This document shows, in pieces, positions 26,086 through 35,000 of a DNA stretch of 64,000 nt. The stretch covers positions 310,001 through 374,000 of the forward strand of contig CAVYPX010000016.1 of NCBI GenBank assembly GCA_963770485.1, written 5' to 3'. The first letter of the stretch is position 1. Each line of letters opens with the position of its first letter. Under the pieces are notes generated by a model. That model searched no databases, had not been told where the DNA came from, and saw only the letters and a list, made by a program, of their open reading frames with translations. A program made the position numbers and the translations under genes. This stretch comes from CAVVEC01 sp963770485 (lineage in GTDB: Bacteria; Acidobacteriota; Terriglobia; Terriglobales; Acidobacteriaceae).

Positions 26086-26706
26086 TTACTTTTCCACCCG
26101 GATGAACTCTCCGCTGGTGCCGTCCACGTCCACGGTCAACTTAGCTTGATCGCGGCTCGTTCCATAAATCACATGCCAGATGAGTTTCGACGTGGGCCGG
26201 CTCCAATCAAGCATATAAAGAACCGGCGCGTCTGGGGTTTTCTCCAGCACTTTGTCGCCACCATGTTTCTGCGCCACCTCGAAGGCCTGGTCCGAGTCTA
26301 CCTTCAGGAATTGCACATCGAAGACCTGGGTGGACGAGTTATTGGGATTGTAGTTATCTTCGGTGCCAGGGGAGATTCCGCGGGAGGGAGCATCCGCCGC
26401 GTCGGTACCCGACCACACGTAGGGCTTCGCGCCCCGTCCCACAGGTGAGGCGAAATAGGCGCGCCACACAGCCGCCTTGCCATCCTTGCCGTTCGAGTCG
26501 GCGGTGATCTGCGACTCCAGCCGGTACGGTTGTGCGTCGCGCGCCCAGCCACGAGCCGCGATGTACGTCTTCTGGAAGGCGACCCGCCCGGTCTGAAACT
26601 CCGGAGGCTTGGGTTGTGGTTTCTCGGTTTGCGCCGGCTTGGTCGGTTCCGACGAGCAGCCCGCCAGAATTGCCAGCGCCAGCATCGCCATTAGCAGTTT
26701 CTTCAT
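26086..26706 (-). CDS. Hypothetical lipoprotein
   Basis: From ATG 26706 (GAAGG upstream) it has 206 residues with lipobox LAILAGCSS (Cys18) and a Pro/Lys/Thr linker. The mature domain (FQTGRVAFQKTYIAARGWAR ... SPVGRGAKPYVWSGTD ... SKLIWHVIYGTSRDQAKLTV) is typical of a recurrent acidobacterial lipoprotein but I cannot name its family; the last 50 residues resemble a PepSY-like sheet. It diverges from the DinB-like gene 62 bases away. Confidence 0.6.
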   Translation of the reverse strand: MKKLLMAMLALAILAGCSSEPTKPAQTEKPQPKPPEFQTGRVAFQKTYIAARGWARDAQPYRLESQITADSNGKDGKAAVWRAYFASPVGRGAKPYVWSGTDAADAPSRGISPGTEDNYNPNNSSTQVFDVQFLKVDSDQAFEVAQKHGGDKVLEKTPDAPVLYMLDWSRPTSKLIWHVIYGTSRDQAKLTVDVDGTSGEFIRVEK

Positions 26707-26768
26707 GGCACCTTCTATTCGCAGGCGTGAAATTTTGCAACTGTTTGGGGTCCGGTTCATTCTACTAG

Positions 26769-27299
26769 ATGCAGTGGAGGAGATTGGCCCTGGACTCGTA
26801 TCTGAGAAGGTTACAGGAAGCGGTTGCGTCCGCTACTCACGGTATGACCGTGGAGGAGTTTACCCGCCATCCGGAAGGGAAGTGGAGCGCAGGGGAAGTG
26901 CTGGAGCATCTCTCCCTCACCTACTCCGGGACGGTTAAGGGTTTTGAGCGCTGTTTGCAGGCAGGCAAACCACTGGCGCGCCGTTCAACGCTGAAGGATA
27001 GAGTGGCGGCGGCGCTCGTCGTGGAAGTCGGCTATATGCCCAGCGGACGGCAGGCGCCCCAGCATGCACGGCCCCGGGGCCGGCCGGCCGAAGAGGTGTT
27101 GCAACAAGTCGGATCGCAGATCGCGGAAATGGACGAAGTCATCCGTCAGTGCGAACTCCGCTTTGGAAAGCACACACCAGTGTTGGACCATCCTTTCTTG
27201 GGGCCCCTGACAGCAAGACAGTGGCGAAAGTTTCATTGGGTGCACGGGCGGCATCACGTGAAGCAGATCTGGAGGCTAAGAGGGAAACTTACGGCGTGA
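26769..27299 (+). CDS. DinB-superfamily (DUF1569-like) protein
   Basis: The 176-residue protein is a predicted four-helix bundle. Histidines of the DinB metal site appear as EVLEHLSLTY and in the C-terminal HWVHGRHHVKQIW, with HPFLGPLTARQWRKF preceding. DinB-like enzymes include thiol-dependent S-transferases; the actual reaction is unknown. It ends 11 bases inside the end of the converging GloVer gene. Confidence 0.75.
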   Translation: MQWRRLALDSYLRRLQEAVASATHGMTVEEFTRHPEGKWSAGEVLEHLSLTYSGTVKGFERCLQAGKPLARRSTLKDRVAAALVVEVGYMPSGRQAPQHARPRGRPAEEVLQQVGSQIAEMDEVIRQCELRFGKHTPVLDHPFLGPLTARQWRKFHWVHGRHHVKQIWRLRGKLTA

Positions 27300-28536
27300 T
27301 CTCGAACACCACGCCGTAGCCGTAGGCGCCGCCGGATTCGGTGGCGCCGTAGAGGTGCCTCTCTTGCTTATCCAGGATCACGCCGCCTTGCGGCCAGATT
27401 CCGTCCGGGCCGTTGAACTTATAAAGCACGCTGTACTTCCACTTGCCGTGAGTCTGAGGAGCGAGTTTGTAGACAACCCCGCAGGCAACCCCGCCGCAGT
27501 CATTGCCGCCGCCAGCAATGCCGTAAAGTGCACCCGCCTTGTCCCTGGCCATCGTGCCTTGGGGATAGACGCCGTCCTGAATGTGCGGGAAAGTGTACAG
27601 AATGGTTTGCCTCCAACGGCCGTGCGGGCCGGGCGTGAGCTTGAAGACTGTACCTTGGCCAGTCGGACCGCCCTGGGTGGTGCCGTACAGGTTCCCGGCG
27701 GCGTCGAAGACCAGGCCGCCGTAGGGTTGCGCGCCGTCGATTCCGCCAAAGCTGTGCAAGACCCGTTCCTTCCAGCCACCGCCTGCCACAGGGGAGATCT
27801 CGAAGACAGTACCGAGGTTATCGCTTCCGCCGGCCCAGGTAGTGCCGTAGACATTGCCTGAATCGTCAAGGACGGGCGCAAAGTAAGGCTCCGACCCGTC
27901 GTAGCAAAACTCGCCGAACTTGGCGCAGAAGCTGTAAAGGATAGTTTCTGTCCACCCGTTGGAGCCGGGGGTCAACTCGAAAGCAATGCCGCCCCCGTAG
28001 ATTCCTCCCTCGCGCGTGAGTCCATAAAGGTTGCCTGTCTCGTCCATCACCAAGCCAGCCCACGGGGAAGACCCATCCGACCCGTGATAGGTGAGATCGA
28101 AGCTGTGGAGCACATCGATCGTCCAACCATTAGAGCCGGGCGAGAGTTCGAAGGCAGTGCCATCGTCGTGGGTGCCACCACTCGTTGCCGTGCCAAAGAG
28201 GTTCCCGGCGGGGTCAACGATCAGCGGCGCGTAGGGGGTATACCCTCCGCTTCCTGTGAAACTATAGATCACGGTTTCGGTCGAGCTGTGGGAGCCAAGC
28301 GCGACCTCATAAACGGTGCCAGCTCCCCCGGTGCCGCCACCGCTTGTGGTGCCGTAAAGGTGCCCATTCCGGTCCAGGACAACGGTAGCTTGTGGGACGC
28401 ATGCATCAGGGGTGCAACTGAAGCTATGCAGCACTTTTTCCTTGGGAGCAGCGGAGGCGCGCACTGCCAAGGCGAAGGCTGTCAGGAGGATAGCCGAGGT
28501 CAGGTGTTCCAACAGGCGACGCAATCGTAGTGACAT
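27289..28536 (-). CDS. GloVer tandem-repeat secreted protein
   Basis: The 415-residue protein begins with a signal peptide (MSLRLRRLLEHLTSAILLTA, cleavage near RASA). About eight repeats of 45-50 residues follow, each carrying a NLYGTTSGGG-type turn, a GTVYEV/VFKLTP strand and a TVIYSFTG/VLHSFGG strand. These form the beta-propeller of the GloVer family (TIGR03803), common in acidobacteria and verrucomicrobia. It is probably secreted or outer-membrane attached. Ligand unknown. The next gene upstream on this strand ends at 28806. Confidence 0.85.
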   Translation of the reverse strand: MSLRLRRLLEHLTSAILLTAFALAVRASAAPKEKVLHSFSCTPDACVPQATVVLDRNGHLYGTTSGGGTGGAGTVYEVALGSHSSTETVIYSFTGSGGYTPYAPLIVDPAGNLFGTATSGGTHDDGTAFELSPGSNGWTIDVLHSFDLTYHGSDGSSPWAGLVMDETGNLYGLTREGGIYGGGIAFELTPGSNGWTETILYSFCAKFGEFCYDGSEPYFAPVLDDSGNVYGTTWAGGSDNLGTVFEISPVAGGGWKERVLHSFGGIDGAQPYGGLVFDAAGNLYGTTQGGPTGQGTVFKLTPGPHGRWRQTILYTFPHIQDGVYPQGTMARDKAGALYGIAGGGNDCGGVACGVVYKLAPQTHGKWKYSVLYKFNGPDGIWPQGGVILDKQERHLYGATESGGAYGYGVVFEITP

Positions 28537-28619
28537 TTCGCGTTACCCCTCGCGGAAGGCGCTGCCAGGCCGGGGACGGGCTAAGCGGCGAAGCCGGCAG
28601 CGACATTTTACCACTAAAT

Positions 28620-28651
28620 GCGGGCGCTGGCCTCGAGAAACCAGCGCCCGC
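28620..28651. terminator. Strong 11-bp GC-rich hairpin
   Basis: GCGGGCGCTGG (28620-28630) pairs perfectly with CCAGCGCCCGC (28641-28651), loop of ten. No T-run on either side; it may block read-through into the GloVer gene or be a mobile palindrome. Confidence 0.5.
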
Positions 28652-28751
28652 TCCAAAGATGCGACGACCTCAGAGCCCACTAATCGGCATCATTGCCCGG
28701 GGGCTGCGGCGAACTTTGCGGTAAAAGAATTTTCTTCCCGACTATCGATCA

Positions 28752-28781
28752 AAACTGAAAACCCTCGAACCTTGTCGAGGG
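28752..28781 (-). terminator. Rho-independent terminator for the coiled-coil protein gene
   Basis: Read on the minus strand, CCCTCGA and TCGAGGG (28762-28781) form a 7-bp stem with a 6-base loop, followed by TTTTCAGTTTT. It sits 24 bases past the stop codon of the gene at 28806-29498. Confidence 0.75.
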
Positions 28782-28805
28782 CTCAGTCAAGGCTGGTAGC
28801 GATCG

Positions 28806-29498
28806 TTACTTCTCTTCCGACGGCGCCTGCTCCGCGGACTCCCGCACCGAAGTCGGAACGCCCGACTTACGCGCTTCCTCTTGCAGGCTCTCCATCTGTG
28901 CCTTGGCGTCGTCCAGAGCCTTCTGCTTCTCGGCGATCTTGTCTTTGTAGTCTTTGTCTTCCTTATCCCACGTGGTTTCGTTGCGCATGCGGTTGCCGAC
29001 GTCGGCATACATGGCGGCGGCACGCAGACGGTACTCGCGTTGCGTCACATCCAGTTCGCGTGCCAGCAGGTCTACCTGTTCCTTCTCTTTGGCAATCCTT
29101 TGCTGCCAATCCGCATACACCCTTTGCCGCTCTTCCGCCGACTGGCCGGGCGTGACTTGCGGCGGCTTGTCGGCCTTTTGCGCATCCTGAGCGGCTTGCG
29201 AGCTGTCAGCACTTTGCGACGTGGCCTGACCGTCGCCAGACGCGTTGCCTACGACGCTGACCTTGTCGTCAGTGGGCAGATTGTCATTGTCAAACTGTTT
29301 GGCCGCTGGCGCTTTTTTGTCCTTGCGCACCGAGCGGGCATAGTCGCCCAAGGGCTGCGGCGGTGGGGTCGAGGGCTGCTGGATTGAATTCGAGCCGGGG
29401 TCCGAACCTTGCGTGCCCGAGTTCTGGGCGCTCGAAACCGAAACCAGCATGCTTACCAGAATCATTCCTGCAAACCACACATAGGTGATGCTTTTCAT
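28806..29498 (-). CDS. Secreted coiled-coil protein, unknown function
   Basis: From ATG 29498 the protein is 230 residues: signal peptide MKSITYVWFAGMILVSMLVS (cleavage near SSA), a disordered Ser/Gln/Pro stretch, then from about residue 125 a long coiled coil (RVYADWQQRIAKEKEQVDLL, REYRLRAAAMYADVGN, KDYKDKIAEKQKALDDAKAQ). It follows the pilD/PAS genes and ends at a clear terminator, so it may belong to that unit. A frame extension to 29564 lacks signal logic. Confidence 0.6.
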   Translation of the reverse strand: MKSITYVWFAGMILVSMLVSVSSAQNSGTQGSDPGSNSIQQPSTPPPQPLGDYARSVRKDKKAPAAKQFDNDNLPTDDKVSVVGNASGDGQATSQSADSSQAAQDAQKADKPPQVTPGQSAEERQRVYADWQQRIAKEKEQVDLLARELDVTQREYRLRAAAMYADVGNRMRNETTWDKEDKDYKDKIAEKQKALDDAKAQMESLQEEARKSGVPTSVRESAEQAPSEEK

Positions 29499-29560
29499 GG
29501 GTGCTCCATCCTTAAAGTATCGTCGCCGCTCTCCTGGACGCAGCGCGCAGATTATTCGAA

Positions 29561-30439
29561 TCAAGTTCCAGCCGCGGCGCTCTTCGCTCTTGCGCCGGCA
29601 AGAAAGCCGCCAATGCTATGGTCCAGTTGGGCCGCTTCGGAGGCGATGTCGGCGGCCAGTTGCCGCGCCAGTTCCGGATCGCGGCTGGCCGCCAGTTGCT
29701 GCGCATAGCCTGCAATGGTGGCCAGCGAATTGCGCAGCGCCAGCGCCATCTCGGCCGACATTTCGCCGCGCAGTTCCTGCTGTCTCTGAATCTGCGCGAT
29801 TTCGGTCCTATCGTTGATCAGGCAGGCGGCGCCCAGGGTCTCGCCCGACGGGGCAAACACCGGGGTGAGGGTGATTTCCAGGGTCCGTTCCTCACCCGCG
29901 GGAGTCACGTACCGCGCCCGCACGCTTCGTGAAGGCGTCAGCTCCCGCAAACTGGACTGCACCGCGGCCGCAAGTCTCTCCGGTGGAGCGGAAAGAGAAA
30001 TCACCGTCGCATCGCGAAAGGCTTCTTCCATACTCAGTCCCACCGGCGAAGCAAATCCCAAAATGTCTTTCGCCGCCGTGTTAGCCTTGCGGACAAGTCC
30101 ATTCGGGGACAGGAACAAAACGCCACTCGACAGATTTGAAAGTACGGCCGCGCTGATGTTCTCCGAAGTCTTGGCCCGTCGCCGTTCCACCTGTTGCACG
30201 CTCATCAGCTCGTGTTTCTGCTGCTTCAGTTGCTGAATCACGGCATTGTAGGTGTGCATGGGAAACTGGTCGAGCGAAGGAGTGGTCTCCATGAAGAAAT
30301 CTTCTTCGGTCAGGTTGCGGCGCAGGCGGCGCACCATCACAATAGCCACCACGCAGGCCGCGGCTGAGATCAGCACTGTGAGTGCGGTGTGGAACACGAT
30401 GGGGTGGCTCAATACCTTCAGAGCAACCTCCAATACCAA
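29561..30439 (-). CDS. PAS-domain protein with degenerate histidine-kinase dimerisation domain
   Basis: The 292-residue protein has one membrane helix (about 15-36), a linker coiled coil, a PAS domain (about 90-215: LSNLSSGVLFLSPNGLVRKA; then LTPVFAPSGETLGAACLIND) and a HisKA-like helical pair (SAEMALALRNSLATIAGYAQQ). In active kinases that helix reads xAHELRNPL; here the phosphate-accepting His is Leu and the following Glu is Ala. No ATPase domain follows, so it cannot be a kinase. It overlaps the prepilin peptidase gene by 22 bases, hinting at a role in pilus control. Start is uncertain (TTG 30439 or a later TTG). Confidence 0.65.
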   Translation of the reverse strand: MVLEVALKVLSHPIVFHTALTVLISAAACVVAIVMVRRLRRNLTEEDFFMETTPSLDQFPMHTYNAVIQQLKQQKHELMSVQQVERRRAKTSENISAAVLSNLSSGVLFLSPNGLVRKANTAAKDILGFASPVGLSMEEAFRDATVISLSAPPERLAAAVQSSLRELTPSRSVRARYVTPAGEERTLEITLTPVFAPSGETLGAACLINDRTEIAQIQRQQELRGEMSAEMALALRNSLATIAGYAQQLAASRDPELARQLAADIASEAAQLDHSIGGFLAGARAKSAAAGT

Positions 30440-31338
30440 CGCAGAAACCGGTTGCCAAAGAAGAAAGCAAACATGGCCATGCTGCCCAGGAAGACGCCGA
30501 AGGGCATGGGAAAGCGCCGCAGGGCTATCGAGGCCGATGCCCAGGCGTGACGCCGCGCTTCCCGGGCCGGTTCATGATGGCGGCTCATGCGGCGGCGTGT
30601 GCGCTTGATCCAGACCACCGACAGCGTCCACAATCCCACCAGCGATCCCACCAGCGATGCCGTAAACACGGTGAAGATGGTCAACTTGATCCCCAGGAAT
30701 GCGCCCACCATCGCCATCAGCTTGACGTCTCCGAAACCCATGCCGCGCACGCCCCGGGTGCGCAGATAAATCGCTCCCGCGCCATAGATGAACGAAGCGC
30801 CCACCGCCGCTCCCACCAGCGCCTGCAGGAAAGAGAGCCAGTGCCAGGAAGCATGCATCACCGGCAGATAAACCAGGCCGAGCACCATCTGCGAAAGCAA
30901 GTCGTCCACAGGAACGAACAGGCTGAACAGCAGCCCCAGCGCCAGCCCAGTGAGCGTCATTTCGTCAGGCAAGAGCTGGGTTTCTGCGTCGGTGAAAATC
31001 AAACCCAGCAGCAGGAATCCGAAAACGCAGTACTTCAACATCGCTAGGGTAAGTCCGAAGTGCGCGTAGCATGCGACAAAGATCGCTCCCGTAAGCAGTT
31101 CCACCGCGAGGTAACGCGCCGAAATCCGGGCTTTGCATTGCCGGCACCGCCCTCCCAGAATCAGCCAGCTCAACACCGGAATGTTGTCGTAGAAGTGAAT
31201 CGCGCTCTGGCAGTTGGGGCAGGCCGAGCGCGGATAAACCACGTCGAACCCACGCGGCAACCGATAGATACACACATTCAAGAAGCTGCCAAATGCCAGC
31301 CCCAGGGCGAAGATCGCCAATGCCGACGCAGGGTCCAC
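30418..31338 (-). CDS. pilD: Prepilin peptidase / leader-sequence methylase (A24 family)
   Basis: The 306-residue inner-membrane protein has the PilD signature: a zinc four-cysteine motif (Cys40, Cys43, Cys65, Cys68 in SACPNC and GGRCRQC) and the two catalytic aspartates (Asp117 in IFTDAE, Asp204 in GMGFGDVKL). It cuts type IV prepilins after the leader glycine and methylates the new end. Helices number about eight. Both functional halves are present, as the cysteine-rich methylase domain is intact. No pilin gene is nearby, but the PAS protein and coiled-coil gene follow on the same strand. Confidence 0.92.
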   Translation of the reverse strand: MDPASALAIFALGLAFGSFLNVCIYRLPRGFDVVYPRSACPNCQSAIHFYDNIPVLSWLILGGRCRQCKARISARYLAVELLTGAIFVACYAHFGLTLAMLKYCVFGFLLLGLIFTDAETQLLPDEMTLTGLALGLLFSLFVPVDDLLSQMVLGLVYLPVMHASWHWLSFLQALVGAAVGASFIYGAGAIYLRTRGVRGMGFGDVKLMAMVGAFLGIKLTIFTVFTASLVGSLVGLWTLSVVWIKRTRRRMSRHHEPAREARRHAWASASIALRRFPMPFGVFLGSMAMFAFFFGNRFLRWYWRLL

Positions 31339-31508
31339 CGTTCCTTTTACTTAAAGGTGCAGATTTGTACTGGTTTCGCCTCGATTATACGGCGACCGCG
31401 GGGGCGGAACTTGGGTACTAAAGGCACTGTCCGGAAGGGCCGGTGGACGTTGCTACTGTGCTCCTAATCGCGCGGGCGGGCGAGCCGCGCGGGCGGGCTC
31501 ACCCCTAA

Positions 31509-31558
31509 TGTTCCACGTGGAACATTAGGAAAATGCGCGGAGTGTTCCACGTGGAACA
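31509..31558. repeat. Pair of parS-like palindromes, copy 2
   Basis: TGTTCCACGTGGAACA occurs at 31509-31524 and 31543-31558 (spacing 34), identical to copy 1. The shared block continues through AATGGGAACTG and, with gaps, through AAAGT.GACTTGACAA and CGGCT.ACCGAAC to about 31690. The rest of the 31339-32016 gap has no supported gene. Confidence 0.8.
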
Positions 31559-32016
31559 TCCCAAAATGGGAACTGTTGATTGGATGGAGGTTACTGGGCA
31601 GCGCTGGGCTCGATGTGGCAAGTTGCAACACCTACGAAAGTAGACTTGACAAGCTCGGGAAAAGTCCGATTCGGCTGACCGAACCATATGCCATCAATGG
31701 AACAAAATGCGCATTACGAAACCGGATCAGTCTAGGAGCGTTGCCGATAGGCGTCAATGCCGGGAGGGGGTTCTAAGGGTTGGGGATGAATTCTACCGCA
31801 CCCTCTTTGCGCTAACATGCAGAATCGCTAGTATTCATGCGGCTCCGCGTATGTACATGGCTCTCGCACCCGTAACAGTTGACAAAATTCGAGAGTGGCT
31901 TCGCGTACTCCGACTTGGCTTCTTTCTGGATGGGGATTCGATGTTCAATTGCTACTTCCATCTATTCGCGGTCAATGCTCTAGGTCTATTATTTCGATGG
32001 AAGGTAAACAACAGAC

Positions 32017-35000
32017 ATGCCCGCAATGAACCTCATCAAAGCATCCGACTTGGACGTGTGGTCCAGATCACTTGCTGCAAGGGCGAATCTGCCCGGCTTG
32101 GTTGCATCTCTTATCCGTGCCTCTTGTCCGACCTTGCAGTCCTACCGTTTTCCGTCGGGCGATGCCTCGCAGACCCATGGCTTCGATGGAGTCGCCGATG
32201 TCGCGACCAGCACTACGTTTGTTCCGGCTGACCGTTCAATTTGGGAGTTCGGGGCGGGTGAAAACTACAAGGAAAAAGCCTCCGCAGACTTCAAGAAGCG
32301 CACGGGCGAAGTGAGCGCAGACGATCGTGCAAAGCAGACCTTTACGTTTGTTACCTCGCGGATCTGGCATGGAGGACCGGAGGACTGGGAGAAAGAGCAC
32401 ACTTCTTCGGGATGGCTGAAAGTTCGCGCGCTCGATGCGACTTCACTTGAATTGTGGCTTTCGGAATGTCCGAGCGTTTCTCTTATATTGGCTAGGGACC
32501 TTGGTATCATTCCGCCAACTGGCATTAGGACGATTCTGGATTTTTGGGATGAGTACCGATTGAACTTTGATCCCGTTCTGAAAGAGGAACTGCTCCTCGC
32601 GGGACGCGCGGAACGGGCGAAGGGCCTATGTCAAGCGCTGAGCGAAGGACTCACAGGTATCACCAAATGGCAGGCAGACTCGTCTGCGGAAGCCATCGCG
32701 TTCATCGCGGCGTCAATAATGAAAGCGGATCCAGAAACCTCTGCATTCCTCATTTCAAAAACACTTATTATCGAAGCCGCTGAAATCGCGCAGATCCTGC
32801 CAACGAACAGATTCAACTTCATTCTCACACCGCCAGCAGCGAGAGTTGGTCCCGCACTTGCGAGAACGAGCCAAGTTACCTTGGCCCTCGGCAGCGACGA
32901 CCGAGCTGGCGAAGCAGAACTCCTCGACCGGATGAATACCCGAGAGTTCGCCGCTGGCCTGAAGTCGATGGGATTGGACGACGAGGAAGCATTCCGTCTG
33001 GCGATACGATGCGGGAGGAGTGTCACGGTGTTGTCCCGGCTAAATGCAAGTGCTATCGCGCGCCCCCCTGCATGGCACCGAGACGCCACCCTAGTGCCAT
33101 TTGTATTAGCTGGCGGCTGGGATGCGCGGAACGAATACGATCAAGCAGTAATGGAAAGACTGTGCGATGCGTCCTACGACAAGATCGATGCTGCGGCACG
33201 CAAATTCGCGTCTGTCGCAGACCCGCCAATTGATCTTGATGGAACGGTCTGGACGCTACGTTCCGCGACCGATGCTTTCATGCTCTTGGGCTCCCTGATA
33301 GACATGGCGTCGCAGCAACGCATGCGCGATGTTTGCATGGACGTGCTGGGCGAACGAGACCTGACTCTCGAAATTCCGGAGCAAGGAAGACCCATAATCC
33401 CTGTAAGAGGGGCAGACTTTCACCACTCCGAATGGATTCGGCGTGGCCTGGCGAGGAGTCTTGTGCTCATTTCCGGGCTTCACGAGGCTGCCAAATTCAA
33501 GGTCATCGGTGCAACTCCAGAGCAGTTTGTTGACGATATAGTCCGGTCGTTGCCTGGGCTTGCGGAAGACGTTCGTTTACTGGCAAGTCTGAAGTCTGAG
33601 CTCCCAGTGCTTGCGGAGGCTGCACCGATCCCTTTGGCATCGGCCCTCGAGCACGTGCTCGAGGGTGACAGTGCCGCCTGGGTATCTATCATCTTCCGCG
33701 ATAAAAAGGGTCAGTCATTCTTGAGTTCTTTCAGCCCGCACACTTACATATTGTGGGCGCTGGAAACCATGGCGTGGAGCCCGAAGTACCTGCATCGAGC
33801 GACATCCATACTCATGAAGTTGGCTGAGCATGATCCGGGAGGATCGCTCACAAATCGGCCTCTGCATAGCCTGCGCGAGATATTTCTAGCCTGGAAGCCG
33901 AACACCTACGCCCCGCTCGACGAACGAATTGCGGTCTGCCGCTCTGTATGCACGAGGTCTAGGAAAACAGGCCTCGATCTAGCAATGGCTTTGTTACCAA
34001 CGCGGTTCGATCATTCAACTACGACTGCCAAACCACGTTTGAGGGACTTTGGGGACGCGAGCAGCCAAACGGTCACATACGGGGACGCGAACAAAGCATT
34101 TCAACAATACGGGGATCTTGCGGTTGAACTTGCAGGAACCGACATACTCGCCCTTTCCGCGCTGATTGAGCGACTACCTCAATTGAGTGTGGGAGCACTG
34201 GAGCGTGCTCTGACTGCAATAAGGATTTCCTCGGCGAGCGCTAGCCCAGAAGACATATTCCAACTGTGGACTAAATTGCGTGACTTGGTGCAGAGACACC
34301 AGAGCTTCCAGGGAGCAGACTGGGCATTGCCGCAGGATCAGTTACGCCCCATAGAGGATCTCTGTAAGGAAATAGAACCACGCGATCCGATTAGGCAGAT
34401 TCTGTGGCTGTTCAACGATTATGTTCCTAAAGGCGGAATGCCCAGGGGACAGGACTATATGGAAGAGGCAAACCGTGACCGTATGCAGGCAGTCCGCGAA
34501 CTTCTTAGCGGGCACGGAATAGCAGCTGTTTTGCAGCTGGCGAAGGCTGCGAAGCTACCACAGTTCGTAGGCATCGCCGTCGCACAAGCCACTGAATCTG
34601 TGGAGTTGCTGAAACAGATACTCGAAGCTGGCCTGAAACCCGAATCCTCGGTCGATATCGACTTTGCGATCGCGGTGTCTGCAGTGGGGCACGAATCGCA
34701 CGACACGGATTGGGACGATTGGTTAGTGGGGCTCGCATCTACTCTAGACGCGGATAGCGCTGCCAATTTGTTCTTGCGGTGGCCAGACAATCATCAGACC
34801 TGGAATATCGTTGCGAAAGTCTCGCCGGAAGCTGAAAAGGAGTATTGGAAGCGCAAGTGGGCGTTTAAGCCGTCTTCACAGGATGAACTGTTGTTTGCGT
34901 TTAGCAAGTACTCGGAAATTGGGCGATTCAGTGCAATCCTAGACATGATTGGGTATGACGAAGCAACGCTCTCCACATCACAGTGCATTGAAACGCTGCA

